The notes beneath the pieces are model-generated. The model was not told the DNA's origin, did not search any database, and saw only the letters and a list, made by a program, of their open reading frames with translations. 64,000 nt of DNA from Ascarosepion bandense (Eukaryota; Mollusca; Cephalopoda; Sepiida; Sepiidae), in contig JBBBDQ010001028.1 of the NCBI GenBank assembly GCA_037127315.1, positions 3,145,001 through 3,209,000 of the forward strand, given 5' to 3'. Position numbers and translations under genes: made by a program. This document shows, one piece after another, positions 44,668-57,400 of this stretch (positions are counted from its first letter, which is position 1; the number at the start of each line of letters is the position of its first letter).

Positions 44668-44885
44668 TTTAGAATTTATAACATAAATATGTCATAATAT
44701 GACTACAAAAGTTGCTATTTTGTTTCAACGCTACTTGTGTTTTTTCAAGTGATGAGGTTTATCGAAGAGTTTAAAAAGGTTCAAGACTAGCTAAACCACC
44801 ATAATTTGGAAGGCATTGTTACATAGACAGAGTGAACCCATCAAAATATGTATAAAAAGAAGTGCTGTAAATTTCTCGATTAAAT
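44668..44885 (+). repeat. Dispersed repeat R1, copy 3 (diverged)
   Basis: AGAATTTATAACATAAATAT, GACTACAAAAGTTGCTATTT and TTTTTCAAGTGATGAGG match 7836-8045 with more changes. It lies just outside PLE 2. Confidence 0.7.
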
Positions 44886-45099
44886 ATGAAAAGAATCCCA
44901 TTTAAAAAACGTTAATTCTTTCTATTCTTTTTTTTATGTGCCGTGTCTTTTCGAGAAATGGGTGATGATGGTTTGCTAAAAAATTGCTATCCTTCATAGC
45001 TCTAAACAACGACTGCATCCTTATTATCCTTCATGCCCTGGTATTAATATAAATAGGCTGGGTTAGTAGGTTACTCGCTGCTTTCTTCTGTCCCCTTTG

Positions 45100-45740
45100 C
45101 CTTCAGTGTGAATTTCAAATTCCCCAGGTCCTATTTTACTATTGTGTGTCCCAGAATTTCAACTGTTCTTTTCTCATCCCGAAAACACTTCTTCTTCGAG
45201 ACTCTTCTTTATCTTTGAGGAAATCATCCAGCATTCACTGCCATATAGTGGGACAGATATCACATGATATCCAGTACTCTTTTCTTTTTACCAACAAAAT
45301 CTTCCTGTCTCTCTGCTTAGCTTTTGAAATGCGTCCTTGAACATGTCAATGCGCCTTCGGTTCTCAGTGTCATACTTTCTATCCTCTGCCAGAACACTTC
45401 CCAGGTATTTAAATTTCTGAACCTGTTTGATTTTAGTATCCCCGGCTTGTAGTTGGCGTTTTGGGATTCTCTTTTTGCTAATGACCATGCATTCGGTTTT
45501 CTTAAGGAATATGTTTCACACTTTCCCTTCACTTTTCTTTGATACCTTCTGTAGCAGGTTCTGTATTTCCTTTTCCCTGTCTGCTATCGGCACTGTATTA
45601 TCTGCGTATCTCATATTGCTCAGATTATGACGACTAATGACAAATTCTGGTAGGCCTTCTAATTCTCTCAGAATTGTTTCGCTGTACAGGTTGAATAGGT
45701 CCGGTGAAAAGACGCATCCTTGTCTTACACCCATTTCTAT
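45100..45740 (-). mobile_element. RTE-group LINE scrap, minus strand
   Basis: Minus order: MGVRQGCVFSPDLFNLYSET, then NMRYADNTVPIAD (45734-45516), MVISKKRIPKRQLQAG and KFKYLGSVLAEDRKYD (45488-45288), and a damaged continuation (WISCDI, SLEE) to about 45100. This is the palm-to-thumb part of an RTE-like RT. The catalytic box is YADN, with the second Asp lost. Frameshifts separate the pieces. Confidence 0.8.
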
Positions 45741-46946
45741 TTTTGTATATCTACTGAATTCAATTCCTATGTATACTACTTGTTTCCATCCTCCATATAA
45801 ATTTCTTGTTGCTCAAATGTTACGTTTATATTCGTCTGATAAATACCAAAAAAAACTTTCAAAAATGCATGAAAATTAATAATTAAAAAAAGACATGCCA
45901 CAATCAAATACATAACGTATTCGTTAATATCGTCTAGTATAAATGAAATTTGTGTATCACAGTACAATCATCCAAAGGTAGGATAATTCAAATAAATTTA
46001 ACGGTTGAAAATTTTGTATTATATCTAACAAAAATAATTTGTAACACTTGATTCCCGTATCAGATACGCGATAGTGACAGTAAATTCTTCTTGCGATCTT
46101 CTGTCGTACTAGTAGTAACAAAATTGAAAAGAAAAAACTTCCCACAACTCGTTGATCTATGGGCAAGAGCAGACCAAACCCAGAATTATAGAAATTTAAA
46201 AGCAGTAAAATGAAACTGACTTTGAATGCTAACACGAATCTTGACTGATTGTATATATACGCTCTTTGAATACATTTCTGTTAGCAGCATGCGACGTCTA
46301 CCTATTCTATCATGTTATTTCACGACATGTCGCGTTCACTTTGAATGCTTTCAACCATGACATAACTGCCTTTGATCATACCGTATTGCTAAAATATATG
46401 TTAAAACTTTCGGAATGTCAAAGGAAGATGTTAAAGTGGCGATAGCGGAAGTGGGGGTTTTGCTGCTCTAAGTTACTGTTTTGAAATGAAATAAATAAAA
46501 TAATATTTCGGAACGTAGAAAGAGTGTTACAGATTTTTCCCAACTTTGAACGTTTAATGTTCTTTTTTTATTATTATTATTTAGCAAGAGAACAGCTTGC
46601 CTTCAAAGTGACGTTTTGATACACACAAATGAAACCAGGTTTAGCCATAACGGTATCAAGTTTTATAAGATTGTACCAAACACATGCGTCACAGCCAAAT
46701 GTACGCGATATGATGACAAGTTTTGATTAAAAAATGCACATGGAATTGCAGGTGGTTTCCAGTTAGGCTTACCTTCTGGTCGTAATAGAGAACGGAAAGT
46801 GTGACACTGAGATTCGAAGGCGTATTGAATTGGGAAAAGATAGGATGCATTCCAAAAGCCGAGCAGTGTATTGAGAGGCAGGAATATTTCGTTGTAAACA
46901 AGGAAGGGAATAATAGATTTTTATGTGATGTCTTTTCTTCAATACG
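45741..46946. other. Unassigned DNA between two RTE scraps
   Basis: No gene recognised. The hydrophobic minus ORF 45957-46235 has no motif beyond AT-rich bias. Confidence 0.35.
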
Positions 46947-47345
46947 GCAGCAAATACTGGGCAATTTCTCAAAAGATGAAAGAAAGATTTGAAGCAACTG
47001 AAATGTGGTTCTACAGAAGGATGTTGAGGATACCATGAACCAAACATCTTAATAGCGACGAGGTTTTGGAGAGGATGAAAACGAAAAAGGAAACTGATAC
47101 TTAGCATCAAGAAAAGACAGCTGAAATTTCTGGAACATGTAATGAGGAAGGAGGGATTGGAGAAACTTATACTTACAGGACAGACAGACGAAAAGAAAGG
47201 GAGAGGAAAGCAACGCATGACCTACTTGATGGGCTTGATCGAACAGATGACAGTGTAGGGCTTGGGAGGCGTAACAAGAGAAAGGGTGTTAAAAGAGATA
47301 GGGAGATGTAGAAAGTCATGATCACCTATGTTCTGAAGGGAAACA
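46947..47345 (+). mobile_element. RTE-group LINE C-terminal scrap, plus strand
   Basis: Frames read KRFEATEMWFYRRMLRIP, stop, TKHLNSDEVLERMKTK and, in another frame, IKKRQLKFLEHVMRKEGLE, then a basic GRGK end. This is the C-terminal tail typical of RTE-like LINEs. It is head-to-head with the scrap at 45100-45740, and the two cover neighbouring parts of the same kind of protein. Confidence 0.75.
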
Positions 47346-48180
47346 GCGCATATAAGAACATAGTTCAGTCAGGGGTCTTTTATAGAGTCTCCCCAGCGGT
47401 CTATGTGTGACTCTCATATCACCTTGTCTACTTTATACTTCTAACTTAAAAAAAATAAAAACAACACACTCGACTCTTGATCATTATACCCGCTTAACTA
47501 TACCCGAATTTGAACCGAGATGAAAAGTATATCAACACTCATCAGACGTGTCTAACCTGTTAAAGAATAAATATATAGAATTGGTATACGAATTCGACCT
47601 TTGCCTAGAGCTTCAATTATGTGACCTTGCGCCTTTCTAAGCTAAACTTAGAAAATATTAATTATATACGAAAAGCACTAGATCTGTCCAAAGACAAGAA
47701 AAATTTATTGCACGCTGATATCAATTATTTACCAATATGCACGTAATTTTCTCCCTAATAATAATAAAAAACTGCATTTATCAACGTATTCTCCCTTGAT
47801 CGGCTTTTGTTTGCGGCTTCTTTTGCAAGAGGCCAGATCGTAATTTGATGGATACAAGCTGCTGCGACAGGATCCCAGGAGAATCTTCTAGGGAAAAATA
47901 ATTAGAGTTGCGCCACTAAATTTATTTCCTGATTGAGAATCTGGCCAAGGACAAAGGAGTTATTGTTAGGCCAGAGAACACGTTCCTCGTTGTTTGGCCG
48001 TCAATGGCACTCAGGTAAGTGACAGAAAATCAGCAGAATCCAGATAAGGGACCAGGATAATAAAATAATTGCATATTAAAGTTTTAGTCCCCGCTTTTCT
48101 CTGTCCGCTGTATTTCACACACATAAACATAATCATACACAGACACACACTTTCTCTTCTATATATATAATATAATTTGT
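47346..48180. other. Unassigned DNA
   Basis: No gene or RNA recognised. Confidence 0.35.
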
Positions 48181-48184
48181 TTCT

Positions 48185-48205
48185 TTATCTCTCTCTCTCT
48201 CACAC

Positions 48206-48294
<89 letters not shown>

Positions 48295-48297
48295 AAA
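48185..48297. repeat. (CT)n-(CA)n-(TA)n microsatellite
   Basis: CT, then about 20 CA and 20 TA units. Confidence 0.95.
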
Positions 48298-48445
48298 CTC
48301 AGTACATCATCCAAAGTGGTTATAAATTATAATCCATTTCATCAGACCACGTTTTATTTGGTATAAATATTTTCTCACATTCTTATCTTTTTTTTTATCC
48401 TTTCCATTCACAGATTTGGCATCATTATCTATTTATCTACAAATC

Positions 48446-48447
<2 letters not shown>

Positions 48448-48516
<69 letters not shown>
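48448..48516. repeat. (CA)n-(TA)n microsatellite
   Basis: About 20 CA and 14 TA units. Confidence 0.95.
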
Positions 48517-48519
<3 letters not shown>

Positions 48520-48623
48520 TGTGTGTACACTTGTACGTGTACATGTGTTCATATGTAGGATATCGTGATTATTTCTTTAAATAATTATATCTTCTTTTCG
48601 TGTATATATATATATATATATAT

Positions 48624-48715
48624 ATTGTGTATTTAGGCAACAAACTCTCTTTTATACAGGTTTAATTAAAAATGACAGACCAGATATTATCATTAAGTTT
48701 TTATATAATTAAATC
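48624..48715 (+). mobile_element. Small TIR-type element, half copy
   Basis: ATTGTGTATTTAGGCAACAA followed by TTTTATACAGGTTTAATTAA and AAATGACAGA. It matches the left half of the element at 63790-63995, and a (TA)n run again comes directly before it. Confidence 0.65.
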
Positions 48716-48720
48716 TACAT

Positions 48721-48721
48721 T

Positions 48722-48775
<54 letters not shown>

Positions 48776-48837
48776 CCAGCCAGAAGCAAGAGGATACAGC
48801 TAAACGGGCTGTGGATGATGAACATATATATATATAT

Positions 48838-48883
<46 letters not shown>

Positions 48884-48901
48884 GATGTGGATGACGAACA
48901 T

Positions 48902-48951
<50 letters not shown>

Positions 48952-48952
48952 T
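48721..48952. repeat. Opposed (CTAT)n and (GATA)n tracts
   Basis: About 13 CTAT units at 48721-48776, then GATA arrays at 48841-48880 and 48901-48952. Each GATA array is preceded by a GATGATGAACATATA or GATGACGAACATATA word. The opposed arrays are complementary. Confidence 0.95.
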
Positions 48953-49204
48953 TATGTGTTTGTGTGTGTGCGTGCGCTCGTGTGTGCGCGTGTGCTTGCA
49001 ATTGTGCCTGTGTGTGTATACATTTGGTTGAAATATTGCGTGAAACTGACAGTTACTATGAAGTCCTAATTTTCAAGGAAAATTCACCTTTTTTTATTTT
49101 TATTTTATTTTTCGCTTATTTCGTTTATTTCATATTTATTTTTCTCTCTTTCGTTTATCTTTCCTTAAGGCTACATCACATTGAACCATCTGCAGACTTT
49201 GATA

Positions 49205-49440
49205 TATAGATGGATAACGATTCGAAATTGTTAATCAGAGAGCCGAGTTTCAATTCTCGTTCGTTATATTCACTTACCTGCAATATCCATGAGAAAAGTA
49301 TGAATCCACCACTTCTCCCCCATGTATGGGTTAATTAGAAAGATTTGTATCACTAAATTATTAATATCTCAAAAAAAATTCTAACAATCAAAAAACATTT
49401 TCTGGCTTTAAATAACCTGCAAGGGGCTGATAAGCTGTAA
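49205..49440 (+). mobile_element. tRNA-like SINE, family B
   Basis: GATAACGATTCGAAATTGTT, GAGCCGAGTTTCAATTCTCG (B-box-like), TATGGGTTAATTAGAAAG and AAATAACCTGCAAGGGGCTG. It shares its body with the chimeric SINE at 29960-30240 but has no 5S head. Confidence 0.75.
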
Positions 49441-52400
49441 AAAGCGAATTAGTTAATCATTTATCATATTTATTTTTTATTACTTTTCATTATTTTTTAT
49501 TTCATTTTTCTCTTTTCTTTTTTAATTATCCTTTTTCTCTTGTAATTTCTTCCTTTATCCTTTTCTTTGTTTTCTTTTTCTTTTTTCCAGTTTGCTCTTT
49601 TTCCTGCTTCAGTGTTTCCTGGATTTAAATATTCCATAGTCTAATAAATTTGTGAAATCTCGTATGTTGTATACTGATATCTTGATTTTTTTTTTGTTTG
49701 TCAATGGTGTTTTCAAGCGAAAACAAGACTTGTTACTTTAGGTCTTGACAAAAATTTCAAATTCCACGTTTTGCAGCGTTTGTCTCTTCATTTCAAACTT
49801 CCCCCATTTTGGGTCGGACCGATATAGCAACAATTATTTTCGTTCCCTGTCAGCTTAAAAATAATGTATCATAATGAAAATAATTATAATGAAAATTATA
49901 ACCATTCGACAAGATCAAATCAAATTTCACTAAAATCATGTTTTGCCTTACAAAATCTAGTTTAAAATGAATGTATCCACCACAGCTAGATTAAAAAGAA
50001 AAGTTGTGTTACGCCAATCTTCCAAAATAATTTATACCATGAAGGTCAATATACAAACTCATTAATTTTACCGCGAATAGTTTATTGTGGAAACACAAAG
50101 CGGATTTTTGTTGTTTTATACTACCGTAAGTTCATTTATGCTTTAGTTCAGTTAGTTTAATATGAATTTTAAAGTTCAAACTCTGTAGCTTCCAATGTAT
50201 TTTTTAACCACTTTATCAATACGAGATTGACATATACATTGATCCAAGAATCGGTACGTTCTTCTACGTAATTGTTTTTGACAAATTTTCCAAAATTAAA
50301 AAAATAACGTTTTTTTGATGACACAGTTTTTGCACATGTAGAGAGTTACATAACGGAAAAGCTTTAGAAGTACCCGGAAACTCAATCCTAAATAAGAAAC
50401 GGAAAAACCTCTATCCTGTTCAAAAGACCGGGAATGAATGCAAACCGGACGTTGGCGAAGCTATCTATTTCTAATAAAAAAAAGCCATTGAAAGGGAAAT
50501 AAAAGATCAGAGTCGTCGGTAAATATACTTAAAAGCAAGAAGTTATATAGTTATTAGGTTATGTGGCATCAGTAATTCAATGAGTGGTACAGAGAAAGGC
50601 ATGTTTATCATTATATTGAATCCAATGATGAAATGCGTACACATCGTTTCCAAGCCGTTATGAAAGCAGTAAAGGTACTGAATATTTTGAAACGATTTAC
50701 ATGACAGTAAGCGTTTTTTTTATTTATTTACGTATTTTTTAAACGCTTTTATCTCTTTCATGTTTATTTATTTACGTATTTTTACGTATACATGGTATTA
50801 TCAAATTACATTTTTGACTAACCAAAATCTTTCAAATACGACTGTAGCTTTTTTACCAAAATACCTTCAAAATAAAGTGAATCTTACAACCCGGTACGCT
50901 TATATTATGAAAAATATGGTATTTAAATGATATGTTGTCTAGTCTTTCTATCTTATTCGATATTGGAATTCACAAACATTTCACTACCAACTGTTTAAAC
51001 GACTGTCTATAAAAAGATCAGGAATTAAAGGTGAAAAAGTTCGCATTTCCCTTAATTATAAGGTGAAAGGACTGCTTTTCTTTGCCAAACTGTCCAAAGA
51101 ATTATACCAAGATATTTAGAATAGTTAATTTCATCTTACGCAAATCTGTGTATTGGTTAGTAAGATTAAATTGCGCCACATTTCTAAGTGTAGAAGATAT
51201 CTGCTTTGAAAAGAAGCATCTGCAATAAGATTTTACTCGGGTTGAAACTCCCTGTTCTTAGCTTAGTACAACAATTGAGAAAAATGGGACGTGTAAAATT
51301 TTATCACGTCAATAAAATTGGAATTTTATCATCAATAAAAATATATAACAATGCCGTTATCTACTAAACAGGCCTTTGAATGTGTATTTTATAGGAAGAA
51401 CGACGATGAAAATTTGCGTCGTTTGATAAGGTCGGTAATCAATACTCTAGTTTCATCTCAAATAAATTAAAATCCTCCTCCAATTAAATAGATTTGAACA
51501 GCGTCACATTTCTTCGACATTCGTGTACCAGGAACACGGTTATAAAGAGATCGAGTAATGGAAATGTATAATAGTAATTCCGGATGAAACTAAAATTTGA
51601 AGTCACATCACATATTCTTTATATCAAATAGATGATAAATATGTCGAATATAATTTTCTTTCGAAGATGTAGAAGTTATTTTTTGCATGAAAACTATCAC
51701 GCTCAAAGTTAGATAAATTGAAGAGACTGGAGACAAAAATAAGCTTACAAATGAAGTAATGTGTGTTTGTGATTGTTCACAAAATTAAAAGACAACGCAA
51801 TATAAATTTAAAAAAATCATATATTCATATAAAATTATATACGAGATAACGATATATATATATTTTTTTAAATATCAATAACTATATTGGAGGAAGATGT
51901 ACGAGAAAGTTGAAAAAGTTTTCTCGTGACACGTTTCGTCCTTATTTTCATCTGACTAAATTTATTCGAATTCCAGTTGAATTCCTTGCAAACCCAAAAT
52001 AAAGTATTGCATTTTTGAAAAGAGTTTCTTATATCTAAAAGCTTTTGTAATAGGCAGAGAACTTTTTCTTTTTTCTTCATTTTTCTTCTTTTTTTTTTGT
52101 ACATTGTGTCTACTCAACTACTTTTGAAAGTTTGTGACAATTCTGTCTGTTTTTCATTCCTGATACTTTCTTCCACTATTCTGGGGTCCCGCCGAGAGAA
52201 ATTACCATGTGTTCTTATCTTTAAATTCCTACATATGTTTTTCTTCATTGCTCATAATAAGAAAACGAAGCAATGTTATTGAAAAAAAAAACAAGCACAA
52301 CATCCATTCCTCTCAAAATTACCACCATTGTCTTTTTATACTGCTAACAAAAACCTCTGAGTTGCTTCTGCTAATCAATTGCTCTCTTATTGCTGATTGG

Positions 52401-53205
52401 TCATTTTTCCGTTGATTGAACACGCGAGTATCCAATAAAAAGAAAACGAATACGCCTCGACCGATCATAGAATTTCCTCTTGTTTCCTGCGTTTGAACTG
52501 ATCAGAAGAATGAAGACGTAACAAATTTATTTACATTAACAATGACTACAGTGGGTTCATTGCATTGGAAAATCGATAGGCGTATAAAGTGAAGGAATAT
52601 TCTGAATTTAAAGGACTTTAGCATCACACACGCTTCTAAAAAGGCGTCTTTTTGCAGGAATCATCTGAGTAAATACATAGTAACATCGTGTCAACAATTT
52701 CCTTAAAGATCTGAATGGTTAACGGCATTCAGGATCTCACAGAAAATCCTAAGGTCCTGATGTTTTATAGTCTCACAACAATTCTTGCTTGAAACCAACG
52801 CCAAAAACAAAAGGAAATTGATGACGGTTTAAAGCCGATTTAATATTAACATTCTCGAACTCTAACCACATAGGAAATAAATGTCTTTAAAGGATTTCGA
52901 TTGTTTCATGATCTTAACAGTGAGTAATGAAATCGCGACACAATAGCCACGTTTCTTGCATTGTTTTCTGTAATGTTTTATGTTTGTTATTTTTTCCTAT
53001 TGTCTGAACATCGGTTAAGAAAATGTTCCTTTGTTGCTGACGACGTTTTGGCTGGTGGGAATTCGGAAATGAAAAAGGACATTAGTCTTTGATTTTCAAG
53101 GCAGAACAACAATGCTAAAGCCACAGAGCACCCTGTTCAGAGATCAATCAGTAATTAAGGTGCGGCCAATGTTTACAGGGTACGACTATCTATTTATCTC
53201 TTTTT
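49441..53205. other. Unassigned AT-rich DNA, 3.8 kb
   Basis: The longest stretch without a recognisable element. No ORF above 80 codons and no motif. Two CCAAT/ATTGG words lie near 52395 and 52430, which alone do not define a promoter. It may hold introns or regulatory DNA that sequence inspection cannot show. Confidence 0.35.
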
Positions 53206-53240
53206 CTTTGTCTCTCTCTCTCTCTATATATATATATATA
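53206..53240. repeat. (CT)n-(TA)n microsatellite
   Basis: CTCTCTCTCTCT followed by about 8 TA units. Confidence 0.95.
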
Positions 53241-53419
53241 AGAACAATTGTTAGAAGCCGTGAAAGTTTTGTTTAAAGTGTAGGTTTATTGTTGCTATCA
53301 TTATTAATATTACTTGCTTTTTGTATGATATATTAGGTGCCCATAATGGTATTTGTGTCGCTACACGTGTTTCGAGTCTGAATTTGACTTTTTTCAGGTG
53401 AATAAAGTTGTGATCCATT

Positions 53420-55750
53420 TTCTCGTTTTTCCGCTTTCAAATGGATCTTTTCATACCAAAAAATGTTTTTTCGTCCACTTTAAAAACTTTGTTATTTTTG
53501 TTAGAAATACCACTCCCATATCATAGTCACTTGACTTTATATTGCCATATGAAACCAATACGATTTTTGACTTCGGATTGTAGTGCGCTAATGATAAACT
53601 CTCCCCTAGTATTTTCTTTATTTATTCAAACATCTTTTTACATTGATCAGTCCAGTCCAACTTTACGCTTTTTTAGACAAATTGTTCAGTGGAACTCTCA
53701 CTTACTGCATATTAGGTATGTAGATCTTATAATAATTTTCTAGTCTCACAAATGCTTGTGGCCGAGTAAGGTTTGTTATAGAAAGTATAATATTAATAGC
53801 ACACGCCCTCGACAGATCGAGTTGATCGGCCATTTTTGTCAGAAATGTGTCCTAGGTAATTGATTTTAGACAAAAACCGTTTGCACTTTTCCTCACTGAG
53901 TATGAACTTGTAATCTCGTATTTTTTTCCAAAAATCTTTTTACATGCTCGATATGTTGTTCCTTAGATATATTTTCACCTATATATCATACAGATAAGCA
54001 ACTAAAAAATAACGATGAATAGTGTCTGTAACTTGTTGAAATATGGCTGGAGTCAGTTGGACTTTACAATCCCTTGTGGGTATTTATCATTATAAATTCT
54101 GAACATTATTCTCCAACTTGTATTTGCAAATATGCCTCAGAAAACTACTTATTTGTCTCGATTTCTGATATCAGGTAATATTTACCTGAATATTTACATT
54201 ATTCGGACTATTGTCTTATCTTTGTTGTCCTTTGTCCAACAATAGCGTTGTACAAATGGCAACAAAGATAAAGAAAATAGTCTGAATGATGTAAATAAAA
54301 AAAAACAGTACAAAAACGAATTTTATTATTTTTTCTTTTCATATGCTGTTGGTGCTGCCCATTTTGTATGGTCAGTTTTTTCAGTTACACCATAATTTCA
54401 CGTCTGTTTAATTCTTCGTTGATTTGATTCAAGCCTGCGAACGGTACGCTACGTTTCGGTTTAAATACTGGCGTTAACTTTCTTTTGTTCATATGAAATT
54501 TTGTTTGACTTTATAGCACTGACCCAACTTATTGGACAGACCATCCGGAATTTTTTCAATTCTTTCTTTAAATTTCCACATTATTATTTTGTAACTAGGT
54601 AAAGGTTCACTTATATTTTTGTAATAAATATTTACAGTTAAAAACAATAACTTGAATAATTCCACCCAGTTATCACCGAATAAGTTTGTAGCATTTTTAA
54701 CACAGCTTTCTCAACATGCTACAGTTAATTTTCAGGTTTTTCTTTCATAATAACAAATAATGTATCACCTGATACGCGATATGCAATTTTCAAATTTCTT
54801 TTTAATATAGGTTTTGCGTGTGCTTTCCATGTGACTTCCTTGATTATTGTGATATCACTACCAGTGTCTACTTGCATTTTTAAATCCACTTTATTAAATT
54901 TCACATAAAGAAATTTTCTGTGATTTTTGTAACTCTTTTTCCGTCTCAATGTTTTTTGTGAGAATTATCCCTTACTTTATTTTTACAGTGTAATTTTTTA
55001 TATTCTTGTTCCTTTTATATACTGGTTATAACTTTTTATATCCTAGTTATAGCTTTTTTATATTATAATCACATTTGTATCATGTTAAAGTCTTAAAAGA
55101 ATAATCCACTTCACATCTGAAACATAGAATATTGGTCTTTTTCCACATTTTCTTTTAACTTGCATATATGCACATTTTTTGTGCCATTTCATCTGTATCA
55201 AGTGTCAGATTTTCATTCTCTAGCATTTGCCCAATAGTTCTAGTAGTATTAATCTTTTCTTCTGTTCCAGTTATGTTAGGATTCTAGCACATGTTTCTGT
55301 GTCATCTTTGCCGTTATCCCTCGAACGAAAATTAATCCTCTAAACATATCCAGAGTCAGTTCGTTTAATTAGAATCCTTAGCACTACTTGTTAACCTTTC
55401 CAGCATGTGACAAAATCTTCGTCTTCTTTTTTTGCAAGATTCATGCACTTTCAACGAGTATTGAATAACGAACTTTCGTGCCTAATATTTTAGGTAGAAT
55501 ATTTTTCGTTTCTGTAAATCAAACTTCTCCTGGTTTTCAATGTACTCCCAAATTAAAGAATTTTTCATGTTCTACTGGTGCTAACTTCCTCGACAAAAGT
55601 TTTTTCTCGTCTTCCCAGTAGCTGCGTTCTTTTCTGTAAATTTGATTGCATCTTCTAAAATAATCAAAAAGGTTAATTTCATAACCAAACTTTTATGTGA
55701 TTCAGCTATGGCATTTGCCACTGCGTCAGAAGTGAAAGAAATTGAAAAAT
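53420..55750 (-). mobile_element. Ty3/Gypsy gag-pol remnant B
   Basis: Minus order: weak gag-like region (about 55750-55050) with a CFRC pair, aspartic protease (54949-54725), RT near 54100-53820 (LTPAIFQQVTDTIH, VAYLYDI where YLDDI is expected, KINYLGHISDKNG), then the RT-RNase H connection near 53760-53500 (AHYNPKSKIVLVSYG). The order gag-PR-RT-RNH is that of Ty3/Gypsy. The first catalytic Asp of the RT box is Tyr, and many frame changes occur. No integrase and no flanking LTR pair were found. Confidence 0.8.
54725..54949 (-). pseudogene. Retroelement aspartic protease (74 codons)
   Basis: FLYVKFNKVDLKMQVDTGSD with the ITII that follows is the active-site loop of a retropepsin (DTGS at residues 29-32). 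It sits between the gag-like and RT parts of the Gypsy remnant. In retroelements this enzyme cuts the polyprotein as a dimer. The flap region is not clear and the frame closes shortly after. Confidence 0.8.
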
Positions 55751-55977
55751 TATTAATTTCTTCCTAATTATTTAAATTAACATTTGATGTTGTTTCTGAA
55801 GGTCAAACAACTGATGTTGTTGCAGTCGTTGCGATTCTTGTATTTTTACAACTTAGGCTCATAGTTTTCCATATTTAACGTTACTCTATTAAACACTCTA
55901 TCAGAACACTCTCAAAACTCTGTCGTTGAAATCTGCGTTTTTTTATTTAAGGTTTCTTGCCGAAATTATTTGTGTTC

Positions 55978-56102
55978 CCGGGATGTCTTATTTACCCCAC
56001 AACATGTATTAAGCAATTAATGGGTCTTTGTTCATCTGAATTTACATTTTATTACTCATAAATGTTATAATTATGAAAATACTAGATAACTGTATAATGT
56101 TA
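55978..56102. repeat. Direct repeat R4, copy 1
   Basis: TTATTTACCCCACAACATGT, GCAATTAATGGGTCTTT and TTATTACTCATAAATGTTAT match 57104-57228. Confidence 0.8.
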
Positions 56103-56369
56103 TCAGATGTAGTCTTCAAAAGTTGTAAACGGGAAGTGTGCATTTCTCTAAATTTCGCTTTGTTGTGATAGTTTAATGTGGCTAAAGATATAGCTTTCTT
56201 ATTTTTAAAGTAGTTTCATAATTTAAAAGGAGATTGCAGGCTTCGTACCTGTCGGGACATACATTTTCTTTAAATTAATTTTCAATGTCTAGGTCGGTAA
56301 AAATAAGTATTTTAACTTAAAAACAAAAAGGTGTCTACCCACACATACGTACATAATGAATGAAGAAAT

Positions 56370-56452
56370 TATACCATATATATATATATAGATAGATAGA
56401 TATATATATGTGCGTGTGTGTGTTATAATTTCTTTATATATATATATATAAA
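56370..56452. repeat. TA/GATA microsatellite inside a 12-bp inverted repeat
   Basis: GAAATTATA and TATAATTTC flank TA, GATA and TG units. Confidence 0.8.
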
Positions 56453-56731
56453 GAGCTAAACAGAGATAGAAGGGAAGCATGTTTGTTGAAGTTATAGATT
56501 AATTTTTTTATTTAATGCAAGAAAATAAATTCCGTTTTCCGTGTGTAAAAGTTATCGGTAAAAATATGCTGATGCGCAACCAGCTTTAATCATTTAACGG
56601 ACGAGTGTTGATATACTTTGGGTTTTAATTTCACAAAGAATTTGCAGTGTTTGCATTCATATCGTTATGTTCGAACGGTAGGGATTTAAAATCAAATGTA
56701 ATTATAAAAAGAAAAGATAAAAATGACTAAA

Positions 56732-56732
<1 letters not shown>

Positions 56733-56798
<66 letters not shown>
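56733..56798. repeat. (GATA)n microsatellite
   Basis: About 16 GATA units. Confidence 0.95.
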
Positions 56799-57103
56799 CT
56801 GAACAGACTAAAATAGATAATTAGATACCTGAGTCTTCAGGTGTAGACTTGCATATTAACCAGACTGCTTCAGCCGACATATTTATGTTGATAGATATTT
56901 ATTTAACTTTAGGCAGAACAATAACATTTTCGGAAAAGAGATGATTTTGCAGCACTTTCTAAAGTGAAGATAACCGGTTCTTACTACTTTTCGGTTCAAT
57001 ATCCAAATGTCTGCCGTACTCAGAAGCCATTTCAGAAATTTGGAAGAAACTTCTTTTTGCATTCTTACATTATATTCTTAAGGGATGCTTTAATTTGTAC
57101 TGC

Positions 57104-57228
57104 CAGGGTGTTTATTTACCTTACACATGCATTAGGCAATTAATGGCTCTTTTTTATCTGAAATTATTTCTTATTACTCATAAATGATATAATTATGAAA
57201 TTTCTAAAGAACTTTATAATGTCAATCA
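57104..57228. repeat. Direct repeat R4, copy 2
   Basis: Same orientation as 55978-56102, 1.1 kb downstream. No coding link to the Gypsy remnant is proven. Confidence 0.8.
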
Positions 57229-57235
57229 TTTCACA

Positions 57236-57400
57236 CTGTTCGTGAGATGTGCGTGTAAGGGATATCGGCACGGAAAGTGGAATCGTCAACTTGCGTTCAA
57301 CTTCAAACAAATGTCATTGGGAAAAGTACGAATCCATCTCTTTCCTCCTCCGCTTTGAGTTAACTAACAGAGCAGCCTGAGATCTTTCGCTCTAGATTAA
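57236..57400 (+). mobile_element. tRNA-like SINE, degenerate
   Basis: GATATCGGCACGGAAAG, CATTGGGAAAAGTACGAATC and TTTGAGTTAACTAACAGAGC keep the SINE family order. The B box is eroded. Confidence 0.6.

Noticed and set aside
48721..48952. CRISPR-like regular spacing of repeats
   Set aside because: Units are 4-base microsatellites, spacers are not unique, and the window is eukaryotic.
52390..52440. Two CCAAT-type boxes as a promoter
   Set aside because: No TATA, initiator, CpG rise or downstream coding exon.
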